Below, one piece after another: positions 22,008 through 32,892 of a DNA stretch of 64,000 bases. This DNA is from Siphonodentalium dalli (lineage: Eukaryota; Mollusca; Scaphopoda; Gadilida; Siphonodentaliidae). Below the pieces are notes generated by a model. That model saw only the letters and a list, made by a program, of their open reading frames with translations, was not told where the DNA came from and made no database searches. Within the stretch, counting starts at the first letter, position 1. The number at the start of each line of letters is the position of its first letter. The stretch spans positions 110,711,195-110,775,194 of the forward strand of contig CP136065.1 in NCBI GenBank assembly GCA_032622095.1, given 5' to 3'. The translations under genes were made by a program, and so were the position numbers.

Positions 22008-24606
22008 TCACCTCCTTGGTTTAACCCTTTTCCACTTGGATGACTTAGTGTATGTGTGTTCCTTTAACTGTTTGGGACATGCTTCAGGTGGAATCATGAT
22101 ATCCTTCTGATAGGCAATTTCCTCACTATGTTTGTCGTAGAGAGCATATAACTTTGCCCTCCTGTCCACTCTTGCCCGTTTGGACTTTTTGGTCATTTTA
22201 TATGATCTCAAGTCATTTCCAGCCTTCTGCACTGCTGCAAGTCTTTTGGACACTTTTGATCTTGGGTGAATCTCACAATCAAGTTCTTTACACAACACAG
22301 ATATGGAATTCCCACAGCCTACATTTGTGGAATGGCAAGCTGAATGTGCACGCCCACTAACATTTCGGGTAAATGTCACATTTTTGGGCAGAGATACCCG
22401 AATTGCTCTGTTGAATGCCTCGGCTTTTTGCGTGTTCATGCCAAGAAAAGTCTTGTCAATCATTTGTGGACACAGTCTGTAGTCAACACACTCCGTGAGA
22501 ATATCCGAACAGTCCGAAGTTTTATTGATCGTAAATTTGGGTCCTAGCACAGTTTCATTTTTAACGATCCAGTTGGATTTTTTCGTTCCCTTGCACAGAT
22601 ATGAGTATTTTTTACACATAACATGGGAGTTTTGGAAACACTTCACTATTGCTTCTTTCACATTCAGTAAATGTTTCTTCATTCCTTCAGCGTTGGCTTT
22701 GAAATGCTTTCCCGCAGATGTCAATTCACCCTGACATCGATCAGAAATGTTCATTGCGAGTTTATTTATCAGTTTTGATTTGCTTTTTAGGTCAGGTCCA
22801 GCGATGAGAGTTGGCAGCGTCTTATGGTTTTTGATGAATTTCCGATGGTTTCTCGACACATGAGCTGAGTCCAGTTGATGAGTTGGTCTGGTCGCTGTTG
22901 CTCCTTCGTCATAGAGATCCTCACAGCCTTTGAAGCCCGCTGCATCGGGATCAGTAACAAGGTGACCAATCTCGATATTGCTATTGGTTTTCATTTCACC
23001 AAATGCTTCTTTCGCCCATGTTCTCTCATCGCCGATGCTCTTCTCAAATGGAATCGTTGCGAAACAGTCTTTCCCACATGTGTGATTATCACATTTGTTC
23101 AGGTGTTTGCGTTTCGAACAAAGCTTGTTGTGCACCACAAGTCCAATAATGTCATGTGACGGCGTTAGATTTTCAACAACACTGTATATAACTTGAGTGC
23201 TTGGTTGAAATGGGTTTCTGCCACACCCAGAATAAATCGGATTATTATAAAGTCCATCTGCCTGTGCGTCGATGATATGTGGACTCTTCTTTCCATCAGT
23301 TTGTTGTTTATGTATGAGTTTCGAACGTCTTTCTCGGAGATCCTTTTTATTTATTTCCTCAATTTTTGGTAAACTTTTATTTGCTGTGCTCTGAATTGAC
23401 TTTTCGGCTGGCGGGGGAATATTAGCACTTGCACATATGCGTCTGAATCCTCCTGCTGCAATGGGTGTTTTAGATAATCCGACTGAAAGTCCAACATTTG
23501 GTTTTGCTGGTCTCCTGCCAGGGTTCTCTGTTATAATTTCATCATACAGGTTGAAAATTTCAGATCTAAAATCACAACACGTGCAAATCATTTTCTCTCT
23601 ACATCCAATTCCACGAATTTCCTCAGCGTTCATGTCCCAGTATAGGAATCCTGTACACGTGGGTTTATATGCCCTATGTTTTTCGAAGGAAGAGTTCCAC
23701 ATCATCGCATTTCGGCGTATATTGACCACCCTGTTTGATCCGCATTCGCATTGCCAACCACTGACACATCTCTTGTCTGGGCTATCATTTCTGAAAATTA
23801 AAAAGTAAAATCCTAAATTTTACTCTTTGAACCATATATATTAAAGGTACATACATATCGGTCTAACTGTGAGATATTTTTTTTCTTTAAAAACACTGCC
23901 TGCTCCAAACAGTCCTTTGAATGAATAGTAAACTAAAGCACTCAGTGCTGCAATTTAATTTATATATATCTGCATGCAAAGCAATGTTATACCTGTGCTG
24001 TTTGCAATTAGTGACCCAATTCATATGAACAGAATAAGGGGAGTAACTCTATCTGCAAATTATTAGGCTGAAAACCTGTGTTTTGACTCAGGGTACAGTT
24101 TTCAAATCATTTCCTGCACACAGAGGGGTGGGGGCATGTCAAATTAATTTTTGTTGTCATGCAGGAGGACACAGCCAAGATTTTGAAAAAAGATTTTAAA
24201 GTCATACACTTGATTTGAGAAGATCAAATATATGTTTAGTTTATTGATATTATAATGCTGAATTTCATAACCCCCCCCCTATTTCTTATCTATATGATGA
24301 AAAGAACATGCATATAACATTGTTTGTTGCATGGAATATTGTGAGAGATGTTTACCTTTCATTTTTTCTTTCAGGCTCTTTGTTGTCAGATTGACCCTTC
24401 CCTCTTGGATTAAGACTGTTTGCAGCAGACCGAGTTTGATGTGCTCTCACAGAGTTTGGCTTTTCGAGAATGTCCAGTGATGTAATGATCGTTCTTTTGC
24501 GTAAATGATTCACTACTCTGTTATCCACATATGGTTCTCGCTTGGCTTTATACAACTGTTTGTGTCCTGGTTTGAATCTGAGGGGATTATCAAATGTAAA
24601 CTTCAT
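22008..24606 (-). CDS. Mutator-like DDE transposase, two exons
   Basis: Exon 1 is 24356-24606 (donor AG|GTAAAC); exon 2 is 22008-23790 (acceptor TTTTCAG). The join keeps frame and gives 677 residues from the first ATG (24604-24606); the frame is open up to 24639 (CEDC), so an upstream exon is possible. The N-terminus is basic. A Cys-rich block follows the join (WQCECG, CREKMICTCC). Then come ADGLYNNPIYSG (candidate catalytic Asp, about residue 262), NKLCSK, IGDERTWA, LVTDPDAAGFKG (Asp about 364 or 366), a CKGTKKSNW block and TQKAEAFNR (Glu about 541), ending in a basic tail. This resembles Mutator-like transposases common in marine invertebrates. TDPD replaces the usual TDGD, so activity is uncertain. 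Confidence 0.8.
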
Positions 24607-24639
24607 TGTCTCACAGTCCTCACAAATTCCAAAATCCAC

Positions 24640-25544
24640 TCAACAACTCTGTCACATTAACAGCATTAATTTGGAAAATTCTTCTCGCGAATATACAACT
24701 TCCAGAATTTTTACAATGAGAAATGATATTTGTCTCGAGAAATGATGACAACTAACCGTTCTGAGATCAGCACCTTGCTTTTAAGGAGTTTTGAAATTAA
24801 TGATGCTTGAAAATGTCTGCCATCTTATCTGTTGATATATTACTACTTTATCAGCTGAAGGAACATGTTGTCATTATAACCTCATCATTGGCACCCCCTG
24901 TCCAATGTTAGTTAACGACATTTGATACTGTGAGACAATAGATTAAGGATTCCTTCTAATTGGGATTGCAGCAGACATTACAAATTTTAGCACCATTTTC
25001 AATCAGGAAAATTCACCTGACCCAGGGTTAAAACACCCTTGTCTGAGCTCATTGTTTAAATAATTTTCCACTTAATTTTTCTGATTTTGGGACAAGTAGT
25101 AATTGTTCTTCAAAATTATGCCAAGTTTACTGACTAATGAACCCTCCACACTATTTATTTTTCAAAGTAAAGGCATTTTTTGTGTGAATCTGCAGCTGAT
25201 TTGCATAGGGTTAAATGAAACCTGTGCATATCTGTTCCTGTGGAGAAATTAAATTCATGGGACACAACAGATGAAAGCCAAGTGAAAACCTGATCAAATG
25301 AATGTGGTATAACTTCTCATGCTTTATTAGATGCCTCATATTATTAAATTAAACTCAAATCCAACCTGCATTTTGGCTTTTTATTCTGAATGGGTGTATT
25401 ATTGGGTGGGTTCCAATTAAAGGGTCACATGGCATTAAAAACACATTTTTTAAAAACAACATCAGTTTAATAATTATAGGTATATATCAAGGTTCACAAT
25501 GGGTTATGCACAAAAAATATGAAGAAAGGCCACATGGCCCTTTA
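24640..25544. other. Non-coding inner region of the composite transposon
   Basis: About 0.9 kb between the transposase start and the right end repeat. I see no reading frame or RNA gene. It should hold the transposase promoter. Its last bases (CCCTTTA) mirror the first bases after the left repeat (TAAAGG). Confidence 0.5.
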
Positions 25545-25995
25545 GGTTACACTGGTGTAAATACTATAGCCAGCTCCCCCTGCGGTTGCGGGAGGAGTAT
25601 AGAGTTTCACAGTTAAAACACTCTGGGCTGTGATTGGTTGCATGAATTAAATGTAAACTGTTGACAAAAATTCAAGGAATCATTCTCCCACAAACTTCAT
25701 TTGCCAAGAGGCCCATTCATTAAAGGTGAAGTCTGTTGTGGCTGTTTAGAAATTTTAAGTGTGATTGAAAAAATGACAATATTTTTTTAGTGCGGAACTG
25801 ACCCTAGTCATGAAAAAACGAAAATTTGAAGTGGATTCCCTGCTAGACGGTGTTGATTTTTTTATTGGGAAAGTTTCCACAGATGTCAAGCTCACATAAT
25901 CCGAAGGCAGTTTGAACAGTTTCCATTTGACCTCTGATGCAGATCAACAAACGTTAACATTGAAGCCTATGGGAAATATTTACACCAGTGTAACC
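25545..25995. repeat. Right 451-bp end repeat of the composite transposon
   Basis: Same sequence and orientation as 21057-21507 as far as I can read. It lies about 0.9 kb upstream of the transposase start (minus strand). Confidence 0.85.
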
Positions 25996-27187
25996 TACAC
26001 AGATCTACACGCAGACTAGAGCGAACGGGTTGATATAGAAATGCACACAGAAAGAAAACGGTATTCGTCCCTGTGAGCAAAAATCGTGTCCGCTATACGT
26101 CAGGGTCAACGCCGAAGCATTGCGACAGGCAAATCTGTTTTGATTAATTGTTACTCGGGCTTGGCGAATAATGTGTTACAGTTTTCGTTGTCATTTCAAC
26201 CCATGTATTTCGTATATTCAAGATGGACAGGGACATGTCAACCGGGGGTGAGGGGTGTCTCACCCCAACTTTGGTCAAAATTTTCAACAGTTGGAAATTT
26301 CATACCTGACAAAACATTAGTTGTAATTTCCAAACCAACAATAGGTTGAAAATGATATTGTAGTTTGATTTTCAAACATTTTGTAGTATTGTTTTCTGAC
26401 CAATATTTGCATAATTCCTACCTTATATGGAAAGATTGTGCCCTGGTCCCTCCCCGTGGCCAGTCAAAACTGCTAGTTAATTTAATAAAAACAATATTGT
26501 CCTACATTTGGTCAACATTGTCATTAGAATTGTCATCAGTTGGAAATTTTGCTACATTTGGTCAAATACAGGGTGTTGTAGCATGGATACCTACTCCATA
26601 CCAATCCAAAATGACCACCTCCCAGATGGTGTCAAACAGGAGACCTATATATATATGCTGACACGGCACATACCAAATCGCTGTTGTCTGCTGGTAGTTG
26701 ATCCATTTTTATGTCTGGCCTAAACTGAAACGACTCCTAGTGAGTTGTCAATTACCAGAGTACTGGTCAGCGCGCGTTCACTATTAGTCATAATGTTGTG
26801 GTGACAGTGATGCATGACACGTGACTTCATACAGATCTGTATACAGATCTAAAAACAGTGTAAACGCAACCTAACGCGGTATAGTACGGTTTGGTAAATT
26901 CTGACTTAAATCGCGTAGTAACTTGTGTTTGAGGATGATATATGATAGTCAACTCTTGTGCTCGGATTGGCAGTTTTCTATCGCGAGCGTTTCGACCACC
27001 TACGGGAAAGCGTTTCAGTTTGACCTCAACTTGTCTGAAACTATCATCATTTACCTTTTCTTACGTTCAAGAAAATTGCCAGAGATTCAAATGGCAAGTT
27101 TGTTACTGTTGATACCATGTACTAGTCCACATGTAATACAATCAGTTTTGAATATTATCTACGAAAACACGCCCTTATGGAAATATA

Positions 27188-28000
27188 GTGTTAGATCGAC
27201 ATGCTATAATACACACACATAAGGCAAAATTATGTTACTTAACTGTAACATCCATCATATTCTTGTTACTAATGTTAAGCGGCGATTTCGAACTGAACCC
27301 AGGTCCTGCCAACAATGGTGCGATATAAAGACATTGTTCTGTGTTACTGCTGACACCCAAAACATTAGAAATAAAAGACCATACCAAATGCTGAGTCTGC
27401 TAATTTCGATATTTGCTCACTGAAACATGGCTTAATAATTCACGGGATAATTCCGAAGTTTTACTTCAACGTTTTCATGATCCATTTAGAAACGACAGGA
27501 ATACCCAAAACATCCGACGGTGGTGTGAGTATTTATATTCGCGATGGTATTCCTTATAAATTCCGTAGTGATCTGATAGTGGCAGGCCTAGAGTCCGTAT
27601 GGGTCGAAATCAAGGTGTGTCGTAAAAGTATTATTCTTGGTTGCTTCTACAGACCCCCACAATCACCAGTTTCGCATTGAGATACTATTGGACTCAACAT
27701 TTTAAAACGTAAACTTAGTAAACATAGGTGGCGACTTCAAGGAATATTATGTCGAAGGTACCAATGGTAAGATTAATGGTATATGTCCGCACTGTGGTAT
27801 CAAACTGCTTGTGAATTCGCCTACTCATTTCACGGAAACCTCTCGATTTGTTCTTCACAAATTGTGATGATTATGTATGTAACGCAGATGTAATAAGTCC
27901 ATTTTTTTATTACCCCAAGTGTGTTTATAATTCCCAAATTATTGACAATTCTTAATGTATGTGACATTAATATAATGCACCACATTTCAAACCATGTTTC
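27188..28000 (+). pseudogene. Decayed LINE 5' region: 2A motif and endonuclease
   Basis: A broken frame with recognisable pieces in order. First a hydrophobic stretch and the 2A motif (27239-27307), then an apurinic-type endonuclease split over several frames: TETWLNNS near 27420, GGVSIYIRDGIPY near 27517, LGCFYRPP near 27633, GGDF near 27730, NSPTHF near 27815 and NCDDYVCNADVISP near 27862-27905. At least three frameshifts or stops are present. No reverse transcriptase follows. The layout, 2A then endonuclease, is known for some CR1-like LINEs of marine invertebrates. Confidence 0.75.
27284..27307 (+). other. 2A ribosome-skipping motif (DFELNPGP)
   Basis: The codons read DFELNPGP, matching the D-x-E-x-N-P-G-P rule, preceded by LLLMLSG and a hydrophobic run. 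2A peptides make the ribosome skip one bond and were reported at the N-terminus of some LINE proteins. The frame hits a stop four codons later (ANNGAI then TAA). Confidence 0.85.
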
Positions 28001-29812
28001 CAGACATGTCGTGAGAAAATCAATATATGAAATAGCATGAGTTTAGGCAAAACGTGTGTCGGCATCTTAATTATACCTTGCATATTGGTTACGGACAACT
28101 AAAGTCAAGCAACTAATGTGTTTATTCATCAAGGGATATAAGTGGCACTTCAGACAATTTTATACTTTCTGACATGGAGAAGAGGAATCTAGTTAATGTA
28201 TTAGTTCCGATTTTGCCATTACAAGAATGCGATTGTTTAATCGGAACATACACGGATGACAAAATGTATTTGTCGAGCCATTATAAAATGCAGTTTGATA
28301 CGTTGTGTTCTGGTAAACCTATCGTCACCATGTTGGCACTGTATGTTATATTGGTGTCTCCTTACTTTGTGAATAATATTGACAGCTTCGTTGAAGCTAT
28401 ATAAACTCCACAAGCTGCGGAGATAATTAGTCTTGTGATAACAGTCTCTATATCTGAACTAAATTAAGATGCAATTGGAGTGAATGCACATCTCAAATTG
28501 TTTGCAAGACGAGCACGTAATGCTGGCGAAATATCTTTTCTGTATTCGTGAAATGAATTTGAGTTTGATTTTCATATTCATAATCATCAGAGGTAAATCC
28601 TAGCTCTGTCTGTGCGTATGCATATGGGTAGGAATATCCGTGCCCCCATTTGCGTCAAACGATGTAATTGGATAATTGAAAATTTCATATTTAAATCCAG
28701 GAATTGTCAATAACATGCACTCGTACATGTACAATAATTTGTCTTGTAGGGAAACATATTGTATATGTTTTGTGTTGTGGACTTAAAGGTTCCATGTCCG
28801 ATTTAACACCCCTAAATTGCTATTTCTTCGGTTGAAAATATTTGATTTGTATCGAAGAATCAAGCATCCAAAGCTCAGAACTATTATATTTCGATTCTTG
28901 ATATATCTATTTGTTTGATACACCTTGAATTGTACTTGTTGTCAGCATAGCAAAAACTCCACTAATACTAATTTTCATGCTGTCACCAAACTGGTTTCTT
29001 AGTAGACAATTTTGTTCAAATTACTTGAGTCGCAACATTACAACTGAAATATGTTACCACGCAATGCACACTAATAGTTTTCAGTATATGTTTGTTTTAA
29101 AATATCTTACCATTACCACACACGTACTCATGTCAGGTGATCATCGCTTAAAGATGTTATTCAACGTTGAATATTCACGCACTGTTGCTATTTGTGGTTT
29201 TGTGCGCAGCAGCTATATATGTGTAACATTATGAAGAAGGAGTAACCGTGGTGATACGGAAGCGGAAAACGTAGTAAGTTTTGCGTATGTGTGGCCTTGG
29301 TGAATGAAACCAAATCCAATTTCCATGTATGAACACAGTCTCTGTCAGAGTATGTTGACAATTTGCGTCAAGTTTGGAATTTATTGCAGATAGTCTATGA
29401 TACTCATTTGTGTTTTGATAAATTGCGTTCATAGTAAACCACCATGCATTCTTCTGATAAAAAGGGAAATATTTGTGTTTCATCACTTGATCGGAGGCAA
29501 TTATGACTACTATTCTGAAACAGTCAGGGTCTACACATTATATGGATATCTCTCACACTGTTCTATAGCAGTGAGTTTTGAACTGTTTGATGTTTGTTGT
29601 AGATATCAAAATAAATGATGATCGGTCACATTCACGCTCTGAGTATAAATATTTCGGCTTCTAGAAAGGGTCGCATATTCAATACATCCCTAATAAATCC
29701 CACTTAATGTTTAATTACACATATATCACACGAGTCAAGATAGTACAGTACAGATAAAACTGCGTTACTTTTCCAGATGTAACCGTTGCACGAGGCCCTG
29801 TTGTCGCTTGCT

Positions 29813-29880
<68 letters not shown>

Positions 29881-31289
29881 CCTCTCTCATATTATATGAG
29901 AGAAAGAGGGAAAGAATTCGTACATTTCTTATCAAAGTTTCTCTTATCTCTGCAATCATCTTGTTCATCCTTATAGGACAAGCTATTCAATTTTGCACAA
30001 CGTGTAAATTTTATTCAATTTCGTCCATTTTTGGCGGTCATTTTTGGGACAGACATTATACAGATATGGTTTACGACTAAGCATTGTTAGTCTATATTTC
30101 TATTTATTACGAATTTGGCATTAATTGAAGCATTTACCGCAGCAATTTCCGATAACAATAGCCATTGTGGACGCCATCTGTGATCCTGAATTTTCCCATG
30201 AGTGGATGTTTGCGGATTTTGGATATATTGTTCCTGATGTTTTTCCGCATCGAATGACACCAAAATCAGCTTGTTTCCACGATCACACTAATCTGGGGTT
30301 GGCAGTGGGCATGTTATCTTTCTCGACGAAGAGCAGCTAGGCTGATTTTTCATACCGAAATATAAAATAGGACATGTTTTCCGTGAACGACATATAGCGG
30401 GGAGTATTTTACGGGAAGTATGTGAAATCTTGCATTGAATTCACGGGAAAAGGACGCCGTTTGACTTAGTAGTCAAAAGGGTAACATGTGATGCGAATTG
30501 CAGCAACTTGGACCATATATTAATGCTGACAATGGCATCATCGCATCCTACTAAGAATTTGTATGTGGTCTATATTATATATGTAAGCCACTGCGTAGGC
30601 AAGTCGACAAATTACCTCACATGTTCTTATCTTGTAAAAAGAAACGCAGATACACCAACCAAACCTTAAGACATCACGCACGTTCTTCTTGCACGCTATA
30701 TAGCAGGCTGTAATTGGCATTATACACTCACCGGTTTGGTATGGTCGCTCCGTGGTGGAGTTATACACATCAGACGGATGGCACTCCATTCTGATATACT
30801 GTAATTACTGATATATGGCTGGAAAGGTTCATGCGAATCGAACACATGATCTTTCTTCAATGCAGACCTGTCATGTATCGATGTATCTAAATGCAATGAT
30901 GAATGCAATGACCGAAATAGTGACCACTTTAACGACAGGTAATGAGCAGAGTGATATAACATTTAAGGCAATCAATTGCTCAAAAGAGTAAACTAATTAA
31001 GACAATACAAAGGTCGTCTGTTTGTTTACAAATATCATGCAGTGAACGCATGGTTCGATTAACGATTAAACCATCCAACATAACGAACTCAGTCAAATTT
31101 ACGATGGAAAGTGCGAGAATTTTCTATTTTGGTGGCCGTTTTGGATGTCATATTGAAACTATTGTTAAATATGAAGCGCCTACAATGTCATATCTATCAT
31201 CAGTTGTGTCCAGTGTCACATAAATAAGAAAATACCGACCTATAAAACGCGAGTTTCACTCATCAGCCTTTAATAGCGACATGTGTCAA
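28001..31289. other. No gene recognised; (CT)n at 29817-29888
   Basis: Short open frames such as 28174-28404 show no family features. A CT microsatellite of about 72 bp lies at 29817-29888. Near 28790-28900 is a diverged piece of the AAAGGT..CCTAAATT inverted-repeat family that is better preserved at 63284-63551. Confidence 0.45.
29817..29888. repeat. (CT)n microsatellite
   Basis: Uninterrupted CT dinucleotides to about 29875, then CCCTC variants. Confidence 0.95.
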
Positions 31290-31640
31290 GTTGTGGCACG
31301 GGCTCAGTAGAATAAATCACTTCTTTCTTTCACTGTCTTACGCTGAGGAGTCATTTAAGCATACCGATGCTGGTCAATAAATTAAGAAATTGCCATTATA
31401 TAAATAAACAAAGGTTAAACAAACATATTTCTTTCAAAAAGGTTCTAAATGTTTTATCCTGTTTTGAGCCTAATTGACAGTATAAGCTATCTGCACAGTA
31501 CAGAAGTTACTCTCCATTGTAGATCCATAACTCCGTGCACAATGCTTGAAGCCACTGACAATCCGAGCCAAAAACAATATCCAACACAAACACCTTGTAA
31601 AAAGTTATACGTCATACTATGCGGATAATTAGTTATCAGA
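31290..31640. repeat. Dispersed repeat R31, copy 1
   Basis: Shares long phrases with 32280-32720 and with the split copy at 32738-37900: GGGCTCAGT, CTTCTTTCTTTCACTGTC, TTAAGAAATTGCCATTA, GTTTTGAGCCTAATTGACAG and AGCCACTGACAATCCGAGC. No coding sequence is conserved. Confidence 0.8.
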
Positions 31641-32193
31641 CATCTCTGACGAGCTTATCTTTAAGATTCTGATTCTCAGTTTAAAGGTTTCTGCAATGTT
31701 TCTAGCCATTTTTGGTGAAAGAGCTTGGCGGTCGATTGTGTATAAAAATATCTAATTTGTTGGCGGTATTAACTTTATGAATTTGGTTTGTCGGAAATTG
31801 CTGTGAAATTCCTTTTGTCCCTGATGTTCCTCGCCGCGGAGTTGAATTTTGAAATTAATTGTTCTTGCGGCAAATTATCTTTGAAATCTAAGAGTTGAAA
31901 GAAAATTTTGGCTTTCGGGAAAGCTTTCTTGATTTGCGACACACTGTTCGAAATCTCTATTCCTAGCTTTTTCTGAATATCCGGGAGGGATTTGCCCGAT
32001 TTAATTTATTCCATTCCTTCTTTAATGTCAATGAATCCGACATTAATTAGGATATGTTCCAAGGTTTCACTCGTATTATGTGTTGCAAAATTTATGACAT
32101 TGTTGAGTGAAAAGTCGGAGAAAATGTCCAAATCCACATTAGGGTGTATTGAGTCAACCAATTTACTAATGGCGCCATCCGACAAAATAAGAG

Positions 32194-32194
<1 letters not shown>

Positions 32195-32271
<77 letters not shown>
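32195..32271. repeat. (AT)n microsatellite
   Basis: About 77 bp of alternating A and T, just before R31 copy 2. The open frame across it is an artefact of the repeat. Confidence 0.95.
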
Positions 32272-32273
<2 letters not shown>

Positions 32274-32279
32274 AAGGTA

Positions 32280-32720
32280 CGTGGCCCGGGCTCAGTGGAA
32301 TAAGTCACTTCTTTCTTTCACTGTCCTTCAAGTTGGTGAACATTAAATGTGAGTCACCCCTCCGTGCTTGCATTGAGGGCCGATTAAAATGCTACGCTGA
32401 GGAGTCACTTAAGCATACCGATGCTGGTAAATAAATTAAGAAATTGCCATTAAATAAATAAACAAAGGTTAAACAAACATATTTCTTTCAAATAAGTGGT
32501 AAGTGTTTTATCCTGTTTTGAGCCTAATTGACAGTATAAGCTATCTGCACAGTACAGAAGTTTCTGTCCATTTTATATCCATAACTCCATGCACAGTGCT
32601 TTGAAGCCACTGACAATCCGAGCCAAAAACACTACCAAACACAGACACTTTGTAAAAAGTTACATATTATATAATGCGGATAATTAGTTGTCAGACATCT
32701 CTGTTAAACCGATTCGACGT
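32280..32720. repeat. Dispersed repeat R31, copy 2
   Basis: Contains the uninterrupted sequence AAATAAACAAAGGTTAAAC near 32455-32475, which is the empty site for the 4.73 kb element in copy 3. Confidence 0.85.
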
Positions 32721-32892
32721 TCGAAAGGTTTGAAATAAAAACTTTCTTTCACTGTCCTTCAAGTTGGTGAACATTAAATGTTTGTTTGACACCCCTGCGT
32801 GCTTGCCTTGGGGGCTGATTTAAATGTAAGTCATGTAAGCATACAGATGTTGGTAAATAAATTAAGAAATTGCCATTAAATAAATAAACAAA

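Larger units (their letters stand above)
21057..25995. mobile_element. 4.94 kb composite transposon with 451-bp direct end repeats
   Basis: Two 451-bp repeats in the same orientation (21057-21507 and 25545-25995) bound the element; I found no difference between them. Each begins GGTTACACTGGTGTAAATA and ends with its exact reverse complement. TACA flanks the whole unit (21053-21056, 25996-25999), while the inner flanks (TAAA and TTTA) do not pair with TACA, so the unit moved as one piece. Between the repeats lie a His-Me finger nuclease gene (plus) and a two-exon Mutator-like transposase gene (minus) with stops 20 bp apart, then about 0.9 kb non-coding. Matching end repeats and largely intact genes indicate recent insertion. 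Confidence 0.85.
21026..26871. mobile_element. PIF-like element interrupted by the composite transposon
   Basis: The left end GGGTGCATTTACGCTG faces a right end whose reverse complement is GGTTGCGTTTACACTG. TAA flanks both (21023-21025, 26872-26874). Subterminal CAGATCT motifs are present on both sides once the inserted 4.94 kb is removed (left AACTGTACA joins CAGATCTACACG). Without the insertion the element is about 0.9 kb, with no transposase. Its right part (26224-26400) contains sequence related to the 2469-3625 element. Confidence 0.65.

Noticed and set aside
24352-24639. Treating this as a separate small gene
   Set aside because: Its end is a splice donor that joins in frame to the 22008-23790 exon; it is the first exon of the transposase. 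The most upstream codon is GTG, so the first ATG (24604-24606) was used.
21057-25995. Reading the 451-bp direct repeats as retroviral-type LTRs
   Set aside because: No reverse transcriptase, integrase, primer-binding site or polypurine tract between them, ends are not TG..CA, and the genes inside are a DDE transposase and a His-Me nuclease.
28174-28404. 76-codon frame downstream of the LINE endonuclease remains
   Set aside because: Considered as a LINE reverse transcriptase remnant, but it has none of the expected motifs.
29765-30080. Open frames over the CT microsatellite
   Set aside because: They consist of Ser-Leu or Glu-Arg runs produced by the dinucleotide repeat.
31992-32303. 103-codon frame over the AT microsatellite
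   Set aside because: Ends in an Ile-Tyr run made by (AT)n; no other support.
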